Source of the DNA: Gelidibacter mesophilus DSM 14095
GTDB taxonomy: Bacteria > Bacteroidota > Bacteroidia > Flavobacteriales > Flavobacteriaceae
Direction of reading: 5' to 3'
Assembly (NCBI RefSeq): GCF_000423005.1
Contig: NZ_KE383968.1
Location: 124,001-188,000 of the forward strand
Length of the DNA stretch: 64,000 bases
Part shown: in pieces, positions 1 through 8,194 of the stretch
Layout of the letters: the number at the start of each line of letters is the position of its first letter
How positions within the stretch are numbered: the stretch's first letter is position 1
Notes under the pieces: generated by a model
The model's input: only the letters and a program-made list of their open reading frames with translations
Told to the model about the DNA's origin: nothing
Databases searched by the model: none
Made by a program: the position numbers and the translations under genes

Positions 1-309
1 TCCTGTATTGATATCCCATTTTTCGTGCACAGTTGGTTTTCCGCGACGCAATGGCGCGGCATCCATAATATCATCATGGATTAAAGAGAAATTATGAAAA
101 ATCTCAACACTTAAAGCGGCATTGAGTGCATGCTCATAATCGTCGTTGAAAGCTTCAGCAGTCATTAAGGTTAAAATGGGTCTTAGACGTTTACCTCCCA
201 AGCCCAAAATATATAATATCGGATCGTATAGTGAGTTAGGTTCTTTTGATTGCACTTTCTCCTTTAGATAAGCGATAAATGCACGGTGATAAAATGGAAT
301 ATTTTGCAT
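1..309 (-). CDS. Polyprenyl (farnesyl/geranylgeranyl-type) diphosphate synthase, N-terminal part
   Basis: This is the first 103 codons of a trans-isoprenyl diphosphate synthase; the rest lies beyond the left edge. These enzymes condense isopentenyl diphosphate onto allylic diphosphates to make C15 to C40 isoprenoid precursors in the cytoplasm. Visible motifs are the GGKRLRP substrate-binding segment and the first aspartate-rich motif DDIMD, followed by PLRRGKPTVH. In the usual proteins of about 325 residues these lie at similar distances from the N-terminus. The ATG at 309 lies only 4 bases downstream of a TAnnTTTG -7 element (TATTTTTG, 321 to 314 on this strand), so the transcript is probably leaderless or nearly so. 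The gene is divergent from the tetR-efflux operon. Product chain length cannot be judged from this fragment. Confidence 0.93.
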   Translation of the reverse strand, partial: MQNIPFYHRAFIAYLKEKVQSKEPNSLYDPILYILGLGGKRLRPILTLMTAEAFNDDYEHALNAALSVEIFHNFSLIHDDIMDAAPLRRGKPTVHEKWDINTG

Positions 310-377
310 GAAGCAAAAATAAAGGAAATCGGCTCAGAAAAGCAATATTAAAATTATATTAAACTTTGGAAACTTTA

Positions 378-408
378 TTTGTTTTTAAAGTTTCCTATCG
401 TATTTTTG
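378..408 (+). promoter_or_regulatory. Bacteroidota-type promoter of the tetR-efflux operon
   Basis: TTTG at 378-381 and TATTTTTG (TAnnTTTG) at 401-408 are separated by 19 bases, matching the -33/-7 consensus of Bacteroidota sigma-ABfr promoters. Only 9 bases separate the -7 box from the ATG at 418, so the 5' leader should be a few bases at most. The location also argues against initiating the protein at the upstream in-frame TTG at 379, which lies inside the -33 box. Confidence 0.75.
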
Positions 409-417
409 CGCCCTATT

Positions 418-1035
418 ATGAGAGAAAAGATTATACATAGAGCTACGGAATTGTTCCTGACACTTGGTTTCAAAAGCGTTACTATGGATGATATTGCCAA
501 TGAATTGGGCATTTCAAAGAAAACCATCTACGTGCATTTCGAAAATAAAACCAAATTGGTCGAGTCCACAACCTTAGAAATGTTTGCACTCATTTCACAC
601 GGTATTGACGGTATATGCCAACTGCAAAAAGATCCTATTGAAGAAATTTACGATATCAAACAGCTTGTATTGGAACATTTAAAGGATGAGAAATCATCTC
701 CTTACCATCAATTACAAAAATATTATCCTAAGATTTTTAACTCTTTACGATCCAAACAATTTGGTTTGATGGATGCTTGTGTAGTGAATAATTTAAAACG
801 CGGCATAGCGCTCGGACTTTATAGAGATACCATCGAAATTGCATTTATCTCCAAAATTTATTTCGCCTCTATAATGTCATTAAAAGACAAACAGTTATTT
901 CCGTTAAAAGTCTTTTCCATGGCCTCCTTAATGAACTATTATATCGAATACCACGTCAGGGGTATTTGCACACCAAAAGGCTTGAAAGTACTTTCAAAAA
1001 TCATCAACAATCAAATACAACCCAATGACAAATAA
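418..1035 (+). CDS. TetR/AcrR family transcriptional repressor of the efflux operon
   Basis: This is a 205-residue one-component regulator. The N-terminal 50 residues form the TetR helix-turn-helix (ATELFLTLGFKSVTMDDIA then GISKKTIYVHFENK), and the rest is an all-helical ligand-binding domain without a recognisable specificity signature. The start was put at ATG 418 because the upstream in-frame TTG (379) falls within the promoter. The stop overlaps the start of the TolC gene by 11 bases, so the two are co-translated. By family behaviour it most likely represses its own operon and is released by a pump substrate; the substrate is unknown. Confidence 0.9.
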   Translation: MREKIIHRATELFLTLGFKSVTMDDIANELGISKKTIYVHFENKTKLVESTTLEMFALISHGIDGICQLQKDPIEEIYDIKQLVLEHLKDEKSSPYHQLQKYYPKIFNSLRSKQFGLMDACVVNNLKRGIALGLYRDTIEIAFISKIYFASIMSLKDKQLFPLKVFSMASLMNYYIEYHVRGICTPKGLKVLSKIINNQIQPNDK

Positions 1036-2368
1036 GTTTCATATACTTTTATTAATCCTGTTTCCTTTCATCATGTTCTCACAAGAGGCACCTACAGCAT
1101 TCAGCTTGCAGGAAGCTATTGATTTCGCACTTGAAAATAACCGACAATCCATTAATGCTGAACGCGACATTGAAGCTGCTGAGGCCCAAAAATGGGAAAC
1201 AACGGCCACTGGATTGCCGCAATTGAATGCAGGGGTTGACTATCAAAACTTCTTGAAACAACAAGTTCAAGTGATTCCGGCGGAATTTTTTGGCGGTAAC
1301 CCCGGCGAGTTTGCTGAAGTTATTTTTGGCACCAAACAAAACATCAATGCCACCGCCACCTTAACCCAAAAGATTTTTGATGGCTCCTATATTGTAGGTT
1401 TACAATCCGCCAAAGTGTTTTTGGAAATTTCAAAGAATGCCAAAACCAAAACAGATTTGGAAGTCAGAAAAGCGGTCATCAACGCCTACGGCAACGTATT
1501 GGTGGCTGATGAGAGCATTGTGATATTAGATCGTAATTTAGAAGTGCTACAACAAAACCTCAACGAAACCATCAAGATCTTTGAAAATGGACTGGCAGAG
1601 GAAGAGAGCGTTGAGCAATTACAAATTACACTTGCAGGTATTGAAAGCAATTTGAACAACATGACCCGATTGAAAACCATGGCTTACCAAATGCTCAATA
1701 TGACACTTGGTCTGGACATTAATCGTCCGATAAGGCTAACTGATGATTTGCAAGAACTAACTGAACAATACATTTCTATTGGATTATTACAAACCGAAGC
1801 TGATATCGAAAACACGATTGACTATCAAATTGCAGAAAATGACAAAACCTCCAAAGAGCTCATGCTTAAGTTAGAAAAAAGCAAGAGCTTACCAACCTTG
1901 GATGCGTTCATCAACGGTGGTTATTCCGCATTTCGCGATGATTTCAGCTTTACACAAAAAAATCAAGAATGGTATGGGTCCTCTCTTTTTGGTGTTAGTT
2001 TAAATATTCCAATTTTTAGTTCCGGAATGCGAAGCGCTTCTTCGCAACGTGCGAGAATTAATGTTGAAAAAGCAGAAACAGATCTGCTAGAAACAGAACA
2101 AAATATCGAATTGGAAATTTCTAACGCCAAAAGCGAATATCAATTTGCAATTGAAGAATACGATAATAAGAAGCGAAATTTGAGATTGGCAGAGCGTATT
2201 GAAGCCAAAAACCAAACAAAATTCTTTGAAGGAATTTCATCAAGTTTTGACTTGCGTCAGGCACAAACGCAGCTTTATACAGCTCAACAAGATTTTTTAC
2301 AATCCATGGTAGATGTCATAAAGGCTAAAGCTGAATTGGAAACTGCTTTGAATGTAATCACTAACTAA
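1025..2368 (+). CDS. TolC family outer membrane efflux protein
   Basis: This 447-residue protein has an N-terminal signal peptide (hydrophobic stretch ending FPFIMFSQ) and two OEP repeats rich in coiled-coil helix. The starts FSLQEAIDFALENNRQ and the GVSLNIPIFSSGMRSA segment are typical of the family. It should form a trimeric outer membrane channel that receives drugs or other solutes from the periplasmic adaptor and RND pump encoded at 3023-7703. It overlaps the tetR gene by 11 bases. The operon is interrupted after it by about 650 bases of inserted DNA carrying a GxxExxY gene, so whether the pump genes still depend on the tetR promoter is unclear. Confidence 0.93.
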   Translation: MTNKFHILLLILFPFIMFSQEAPTAFSLQEAIDFALENNRQSINAERDIEAAEAQKWETTATGLPQLNAGVDYQNFLKQQVQVIPAEFFGGNPGEFAEVIFGTKQNINATATLTQKIFDGSYIVGLQSAKVFLEISKNAKTKTDLEVRKAVINAYGNVLVADESIVILDRNLEVLQQNLNETIKIFENGLAEEESVEQLQITLAGIESNLNNMTRLKTMAYQMLNMTLGLDINRPIRLTDDLQELTEQYISIGLLQTEADIENTIDYQIAENDKTSKELMLKLEKSKSLPTLDAFINGGYSAFRDDFSFTQKNQEWYGSSLFGVSLNIPIFSSGMRSASSQRARINVEKAETDLLETEQNIELEISNAKSEYQFAIEEYDNKKRNLRLAERIEAKNQTKFFEGISSSFDLRQAQTQLYTAQQDFLQSMVDVIKAKAELETALNVITN

Positions 2369-2376
2369 ATATAAAT

Positions 2377-2540
2377 AACCGCAAGGACGCAAAGAAAGTC
2401 GCAAAGTTCGCAATTATATCGGGGAATGATTTGCAAAAATTAAAACAAACAAGAACCTGTTTAACAAAATGATAAATGAATTTTAATTTCTAAAACTCTT
2501 TGCGACCTTCGCGAAAAAATCTTTGCGAACATTGCGTTTT
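2377..2540 (+). repeat. CGCAAAG-rich imperfect inverted repeat next to the GxxExxY gene
   Basis: Two G/C-richer arms stand out in an AT-rich spacer. The left arm at 2377-2412 contains repeated GCAAG/GCAAAG/CGCAA units. The right arm at 2497-2538 contains CTTTGCGA and TTTGCGAAC units and is roughly its reverse complement. Between the arms the sequence is AT-rich and has no open frame. From general knowledge, similar GCAAAG-type repeats often accompany GxxExxY genes in many bacteria, so the repeat and the gene downstream are probably one inserted unit. The boundaries are approximate. Confidence 0.6.
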
Positions 2541-2590
2541 AAAAAAAATAAAATACTAATAGATATGGTCTTCAATTTATAATAGAAATC

Positions 2591-2964
2591 ATGACAGAAA
2601 ACGAAATTTCTAAAATAGTGTTTGACTGTGCTATAAAAATCCATAGAGCCCTAGGACCAGGTCTTTTCAAAAGTGCTTATGAAGCCTGCATGTTTCATGA
2701 GTTAAAAAAAACCGGGGTTCTTGTTGAAAAACAAAGAGCAATACCTCTTATTTATGAAGATGTTAAACTGGAAGTAGGTTATAGGGTAGATATCATCACT
2801 GAAAACAAAGTTATCTTAGAAATTAAATCAGTTGATACTTTGAACGATGTCCATATTGCTCAAGTATTAACCTATTTAAAACTATCAGATTTAAATTAGG
2901 CATGCTTCTTAATTTTAACGTCGCACTGATTAAAAACGGAATAAAAAGAATCTCAAATAATTGA
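2591..2964 (+). pseudogene. GxxExxY family protein, frameshifted near the C-terminus
   Basis: The open frame from ATG 2591 encodes 102 residues of a GxxExxY protein (PD-(D/E)XK nuclease-like superfamily, function unknown): IVFDCAIKIHRALGPG, VEKQRAIPLIYEDVKLEVGY, the nuclease-like signature VDIITENKVILEIKSVD, and AQVLTYLKL. It stops at TAG 2897-2899. In the next frame, from 2893, translation continues as KLGMLLNFNVALIKNGIKRI to TGA 2962-2964, exactly the usual family ending. A single missing A in the run at 2893-2895 would explain this and restore about 124 residues, the normal length. The name-giving motif is GLFKSAY, with Lys27 in place of the usual Glu. The gene sits inside the efflux operon. 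It could be a true pseudogene, a recent mutation or a sequencing error. Confidence 0.8.
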
Positions 2965-3022
2965 TAATAAAAACAACACTTTTTTCAGCTTAGGCTCCAT
3001 ATTACAATTAAACCAATTAATT

Positions 3023-4210
3023 ATGAAATACATACTCACCATTTTAACCATTAGCATTCTTATCACTTCTTGTGGTGACGGCCAAAAAAACACGGTTGAA
3101 AGTGCATTAAAAAGCAACAACCTGGAAACCATCAGAAAAAAAAGAGCAGAATTGGTGGATGATCAACAAGTTATTCATGATAAAATCAAGAGGCTTGACG
3201 AGAAAATATCGGTTTTGGATACCACTAAAAACATTCCGTTGATTACCACATTTAAAGCCCAAACAAAAGAATTCAACCATGTGTTGGAGCTTCAAGGTAG
3301 TGTTACCACAAAAAATTTAATGGTCTTAAAACCTGAATACAATGGTATTCTTACCAATGTTTATGTAAAGAAAGGTCAAAAAGTAAGTCAAGGTCAAATC
3401 TTGGGTAAAATTGACGATGGTGGGCTAAGCCAACAATTGGCCCAGCAACAAATTCAAACCAATCTCGCACAAACCACCTTTGAGCGTCAAAAGCGTTTAT
3501 GGGATCAAAAAATTGGTAGTGAGATCCAGTTTCTACAAGCAAAATCCACTTATGAAGGGCAGGCAGAAGCCGTTAACCAACTCCAGCAACAAATAGAAAA
3601 AACAATTATTAAAGCACCCTTTTCTGGAACTATTGATGACGTCATCACGGAACAAGGCAATGTTGTAGCTGCGGGACAAACCCAATTAATGCGCATTGTG
3701 AATTTAGAGAATATGTATATTGAAACTGAAGTTCCTGAGCGCTATGTCAACAGTATTACTGCTGGCAAAAATGTAGAAGTCAATTTTCCGGTTCTTGGCA
3801 AGACCATAGATGCCAAAGTGCGTCAAACCAGTAGCGTCATCAATTCATCCAACAGAACGTTTAAAGCAGAAGTTGACATCCCAAATAAGGATCAGTCTAT
3901 TAAGCCAAATTTAACTGCACGACTTAAAATTAACGATTACACCAATGAAAATGCATTATTGATTCCACAAAGTATCATTTCTGAAAACGCTGAGGGCGAA
4001 CAATATGTATATGTTGTAAAAGATAAGAACAGCAAAGGACAAGGCACCGCTTCACGGGTGATTATTAAAACCGGAAGAACCCAAGGTGACGATATTGAAG
4101 TGCTGGAAGGCATTGAAAATGATGCCGAATTGATTCAGGAAGGCGCAAGAAGTGTGAAAGACGGGCAAACCGTAGAAGTGCTAATACTAGACAACCAACA
4201 GAATGACTAA
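3023..4210 (+). CDS. RND efflux periplasmic adaptor (HlyD/AcrA-like) lipoprotein
   Basis: This is a 395-residue membrane fusion protein. The signal peptide ends in the lipobox ITSC (Cys at residue 17), so the protein is probably anchored in the inner membrane by lipid. The order is a short coiled region (residues 25-65), a barrel-sandwich lipoyl half (NVYVKKGQKVSQGQILGKI), an alpha hairpin, the second lipoyl half (TIIKAPFSGTIDDVITEQGN), then a beta-barrel and membrane-proximal domain. It should bridge the pump at 4203 and the TolC protein at 1025. It overlaps the pump gene by 8 bases. Its own start lies about 60 bases downstream of the end of the GxxExxY insert. Confidence 0.93.
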   Translation: MKYILTILTISILITSCGDGQKNTVESALKSNNLETIRKKRAELVDDQQVIHDKIKRLDEKISVLDTTKNIPLITTFKAQTKEFNHVLELQGSVTTKNLMVLKPEYNGILTNVYVKKGQKVSQGQILGKIDDGGLSQQLAQQQIQTNLAQTTFERQKRLWDQKIGSEIQFLQAKSTYEGQAEAVNQLQQQIEKTIIKAPFSGTIDDVITEQGNVVAAGQTQLMRIVNLENMYIETEVPERYVNSITAGKNVEVNFPVLGKTIDAKVRQTSSVINSSNRTFKAEVDIPNKDQSIKPNLTARLKINDYTNENALLIPQSIISENAEGEQYVYVVKDKNSKGQGTASRVIIKTGRTQGDDIEVLEGIENDAELIQEGARSVKDGQTVEVLILDNQQND

Positions 4211-7200
4211 GAAGAAAAAGCAAGTGGAAAAAGAATTTGGCTTGTCTTCATGGGCCATAAACAATAAGACGACAATGTATGTTCTTATTGCCGTGATTTT
4301 TTATTTGGGAATTGCTGCGTTTTTTAATATGCCTCGAGAAAGTTTTCCTGAGGTTAATGAAACTAAAATTTATGTCAGTTCCATTTTTCCAGGAAATACT
4401 GCGGAAGACATTGAGAAACTTATTACAGATCCGCTTGAAGACAAATTAAAAACGGTCAGTAATGTAGTGGATATCACGTCTACCTCCCAGGAAGATTTTT
4501 CTATGGTGATTGTAGAATTTGACGAGAACATTACTGTTGAACAGGCCAAACAAAAGGTAAAAGACGAGATAGATAGTGAAACCTCTAGTGAAGATTGGCC
4601 AACTTTTAATGAGGCCAAAGTAGAACCTAACGTTTTTGAGTTGAGCCTTTCCGAAGAGATGCCTATTCTGAATATTAATATTTCAGGAGATTACACGGTT
4701 GAAAAACTTAAGGAATTTGCCGAATATCTTCAGGATGAAATTGAAGACATCCAGGAAATTAAAAAAGCAGACATTCGCGGTGCCCAGGAAAAGGAAGTAG
4801 AAGTTGCGGTGGATATCTATAAAATGATGGCTTCACAAGTTAACTTTAATGATATTATTGGAGCGATTAAAAACGGCAACGTTACCATGTCTGCCGGCAA
4901 TTTAATTGCGAGTGGGCAACGACGAACCATTCGTATTTTAGGCGAGATTGATTCCCCTAAAGAATTGGAGAATTTTGTGGTAAAATCAGAAGATGGCAAT
5001 GCTATTTATCTAAAGGATGTGGCCACGGTTACCTTTAAAGAAGAAGACAAAACAACATTTGCCCGAGAATTCGGCGATCCCGTTGTGATGTTGGATGTTA
5101 AAAAGCGTGCAGGAAAAAACATGGTGGCTGCCGTAGAACAGATTACCGCAATCGTTGAAAAAACGAAAGCAGACGTATTTCCTCAAGATCTTATTGTCAC
5201 CATAGCAAATGATCAATCGTCAGTAACTATCGGTCAGGTAGATGATTTGGTCAATAATATTATTTTTGGAGTCATCCTGGTGGTCACCGTCCTCATGTTC
5301 TTCTTAGGCTTTAAAAATGCCATTTTCGTTGGGTTTGCCATTCCAATGTCCATGTTCATGTCTCTTATGATCCTGAATTTAATGGGCCAGAGTTTAAATA
5401 CGATGGTCCTCTTCGGATTAATCATGGGACTCGGAATGTTGGTGGATAACGGGATTGTGGTAGTTGAAAACGTCTATCGTTTGATGGACGAAGAAGGTAT
5501 GAGTCGTGTTGAAGCGGCCAAAAAAGGAATTGGTGAAATTGTCTTCCCCATTATTATTTCCACCGCAACTACGGTGGCAGCATTTATTCCTTTAGGCCTA
5601 TGGCCGGGAATCATGGGAGAGTTTATGATGATTCTGCCAATTACGCTATCAGTAGTTCTAGGCTCCTCATTATTTGTCGCCATATTTTTCAACTCCGTAT
5701 TGGTGTCTCAGTTTATGAGTATTGAGGACAAAAATATGCCGCTCAAACGGATTATTATTACGACAAGCGTCATGGCTATTCTAGGTCTGATCGTGTTTTT
5801 TACCGCAGGCGACTATCGGGCGCTAGGAACGCTCATGATATTCACGGCTATCATGTTGTGGGTGTATCGTTTCTTCTTAAGAAAATGGGCCAATAGCTTC
5901 CAAAACAACACGTTGGTTAAACTTGAGAATTGGTATGAACGTCAGCTACGGAAGTCACTGTCCGGCAAAATGCCGTATATTTTAACAGTAGGCACTTTTG
6001 CATTGCTCATCTTGGCTTTTGTTGGGTTTGGAGCCTCATTAGGCACACAACGTACAAAAGTGGAATTTTTCCCGGACAATAAACCGAATCAAATCATAGT
6101 CTATATTGAATATCCGCAAGGGACCGCCATTGAAAAAACCAATGCGATTACCAAACAGATTGAAAAACGGGTCTATAATGTGATTAATGACAAACAATAT
6201 AAAGAAGACGATTATAATTTTTTAGTGGAAAGTGCTGTTTCACAAGTTGGTGAAGGTGCAGGAGATCCTCGAAACGACATGGGGTCGGCTGCTGAAATGC
6301 CGCATAAAGCAAAAATAACGGCATCCATGCGCGAGTATAAATTCCGAAATGGTGCGGACAGTGAATTGCTGCGTCAAAAAGTCCAGCAAGCCTTGGTTGG
6401 CATTTATCCTGGGGTACTTATTTCAGTAGAGAAAGATGCCAACGGGCCGCCGGTAGGATCACCGATCAATATTGAAATTGAAGGTGACGATTACAACGAA
6501 TTGATTGTTACCGCAGAAAATATGCGTGAGTTTATAAACTCTAAAAACGTAGCTGGGATTGATGAGCTTAAAATTGACGTAAATAAAGACAAGCCAACCA
6601 TGCGTGTGACGGTGGATCGTGAAAAGGCAGGAGAGCTAGGTGTGAGTGCTTCCCAAGTAGGTCAGCAATTGCGTAATTCTATTTTTGGTGCCAAGGCGGG
6701 TATTTATAAAGAAGATGGAGATGATTTTGATATTTACGTGCGCTTTAATGAAGAGAATCGGTATAATACCAGCGCCTTATTTAATCAAAACATTACGTTT
6801 AGAGATAATAAGGGACAGATAAAGAACATCCCATTAACAACGCTTATTAAATACGAAAACAATTCTGGATTTAGTGCCATTAAACACAAAGGCACTAACC
6901 GTGTGGTAACCGTTTATTCTGCGTTATCTCCGGGGTATACTGATGCGGGTGCAATTGTGACGCAAATTCAAAATGAAATGAAGAGTTTTGAAGGCCTGCC
7001 AGAAAACATAAAAATTGATTATACCGGCCAGATCGAAGAACAGGAAAAGCAAATGACTTTCTTGGTTGGCGCTTTTGCCACGGGACTAGGACTGATTTTC
7101 TTTATTTTGATATTTCAATTTAACTCCATTTCAAAACCTGCCATTATCATGTTGGCTATATTTTTAAGTTTTATTGGTGTGTTTGGAGGTATTGTAATAA

Positions 7201-7703
7201 CGGGCAGTGCCTTTGTAATCATGATGACCATGGTAGGAATTATTTCTTTGGCCGGAATTGTGGTCAACAATGGCGTGGTGCTCTTAGATTATGCCGAATT
7301 GCTCATTGAACGAAAGAAGTATGAGCTCGATCTTGAAAAATCTGATTATTTAGAAACAGACGATCTTTTTGAAAGTATCGTTAAGGCAGGAAAAGCAAGA
7401 TTACGTCCTGTTTTGTTAACCGCTATTACCACCATTCTAGGTTTGGTACCTTTGGCAATTGGTCTGAATATTAATTTCTTTTCACTATTTAGAGAATTTG
7501 ATGCGGATATTTATGTGGGTGGAGACAACGTCGTGTTTTGGGGTCCATTGGCATGGACGGTTATTTACGGATTGATCATTGCAACATTTCTGACATTAAT
7601 AGTGGTTCCTATTTTATTTTTCTTGGTCACAAAATTCAAAATGTGGTTGCGTGTCAAACTGAAATCAGTTAACAAAGATTTAGATCAAGAATTGGCTGAA
7701 TAA
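4203..7703 (+). CDS. RND family efflux permease (AcrB/HAE1-like)
   Basis: This 1166-residue inner membrane transporter is driven by the proton gradient and exports substrates through the adaptor and TolC. It has the expected RND layout: TM1 near residues 25-45, a first large periplasmic loop, TM2-6 (from about residue 345), a second periplasmic loop, and TM8-12. The TM4 segment reads GMLVDNGIVVVENVYRL, with Asp-Asn where E. coli AcrB has the Asp-Asp pair; this variant is common in HAE-like pumps. It is about 120 residues longer than AcrB, partly from an extra hydrophobic segment around residues 515-560. It overlaps the adaptor by 8 bases and is followed by a strong terminator. The substrate is not predictable. 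Confidence 0.94.
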   Translation: MTKKKKQVEKEFGLSSWAINNKTTMYVLIAVIFYLGIAAFFNMPRESFPEVNETKIYVSSIFPGNTAEDIEKLITDPLEDKLKTVSNVVDITSTSQEDFSMVIVEFDENITVEQAKQKVKDEIDSETSSEDWPTFNEAKVEPNVFELSLSEEMPILNINISGDYTVEKLKEFAEYLQDEIEDIQEIKKADIRGAQEKEVEVAVDIYKMMASQVNFNDIIGAIKNGNVTMSAGNLIASGQRRTIRILGEIDSPKELENFVVKSEDGNAIYLKDVATVTFKEEDKTTFAREFGDPVVMLDVKKRAGKNMVAAVEQITAIVEKTKADVFPQDLIVTIANDQSSVTIGQVDDLVNNIIFGVILVVTVLMFFLGFKNAIFVGFAIPMSMFMSLMILNLMGQSLNTMVLFGLIMGLGMLVDNGIVVVENVYRLMDEEGMSRVEAAKKGIGEIVFPIIISTATTVAAFIPLGLWPGIMGEFMMILPITLSVVLGSSLFVAIFFNSVLVSQFMSIEDKNMPLKRIIITTSVMAILGLIVFFTAGDYRALGTLMIFTAIMLWVYRFFLRKWANSFQNNTLVKLENWYERQLRKSLSGKMPYILTVGTFALLILAFVGFGASLGTQRTKVEFFPDNKPNQIIVYIEYPQGTAIEKTNAITKQIEKRVYNVINDKQYKEDDYNFLVESAVSQVGEGAGDPRNDMGSAAEMPHKAKITASMREYKFRNGADSELLRQKVQQALVGIYPGVLISVEKDANGPPVGSPINIEIEGDDYNELIVTAENMREFINSKNVAGIDELKIDVNKDKPTMRVTVDREKAGELGVSASQVGQQLRNSIFGAKAGIYKEDGDDFDIYVRFNEENRYNTSALFNQNITFRDNKGQIKNIPLTTLIKYENNSGFSAIKHKGTNRVVTVYSALSPGYTDAGAIVTQIQNEMKSFEGLPENIKIDYTGQIEEQEKQMTFLVGAFATGLGLIFFILIFQFNSISKPAIIMLAIFLSFIGVFGGIVITGSAFVIMMTMVGIISLAGIVVNNGVVLLDYAELLIERKKYELDLEKSDYLETDDLFESIVKAGKARLRPVLLTAITTILGLVPLAIGLNINFFSLFREFDADIYVGGDNVVFWGPLAWTVIYGLIIATFLTLIVVPILFFLVTKFKMWLRVKLKSVNKDLDQELAE

Positions 7704-7725
7704 TCTTGAATGTTCAGTACTGAAA

Positions 7726-7756
7726 GGCTAAATGACATTGTTATTTAGCCTTTTTT
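7726..7756 (+). terminator. Rho-independent terminator of the efflux operon
   Basis: A perfect 8-bp stem GGCTAAAT/ATTTAGCC (7726-7733 with 7743-7750), a 9-base loop and six T residues (7751-7756) lie 23 bases after the RND stop codon. Confidence 0.88.
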
Positions 7757-8124
7757 CATCCAATGATTAGCGATTAACTATGATTTGTTAAAACATTTGT
7801 GGACATACAAACAGATCATTAGCAGGTTTAGTATTAGCACAACACCTTCGCACAACTTAAGACGCATTTAGAAGTGGCTGAGCTTATAATGCCAGACCTT
7901 CCGATAGATCGAAACCTAAAGACTCTGTAACGGTCAACCGTTAATCGAAAAATCGGTTATCTTGGTACTACCATCACATCTTATTTACGAGCATGTTAAG
8001 GTGAGCAACGCGTTATGAAAATCCATGTCGAAAATGGTTGAAAGCCATAAAGAAAATGCATTAAAGCAATAGCTTAGACCATCCATTTAAGTTGGGATTG
8101 AACCCTCATTTTGGGACTGATAAG
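7757..8124. other. Non-coding gap between two terminators
   Basis: These 368 bases lie between the terminator of the efflux operon and the terminator of the convergent phosphate permease gene. I see no open frame longer than about 15 codons and no tRNA-like fold. The stretch 7858-7895 resembles 33089-33131 (shared ATTTAGA and GGCTGAGCT words), which may be a weak dispersed repeat or chance. Confidence 0.5.
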
Positions 8125-8168
8125 AAAAACACTCTTAATTGACGGTATGTCTACTAAGAGTGTTTTTT
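8125..8168 (-). terminator. Bidirectional terminator after the phosphate permease gene
   Basis: The arms AAAAACACTCTTA (8125-8137) and TAAGAGTGTTTTTT (8155-8168) form a long A/T-flanked stem with a run of T on each strand. It lies 27 bases beyond the stop codon of the PiT gene. Confidence 0.85.
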
Positions 8169-8194
8169 ATGAAATTAAAAATAATCCGAAGTTC

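Noticed and set aside
379-417. TTG start for the TetR gene
   Set aside because: The TTG is part of the -33 promoter box, so it would not be in the transcript.
2881-2910. Programmed frameshift in the GxxExxY gene
   Set aside because: There is no slippery heptamer of known type at the site, and the family is not known to use recoding; loss of one A is simpler.
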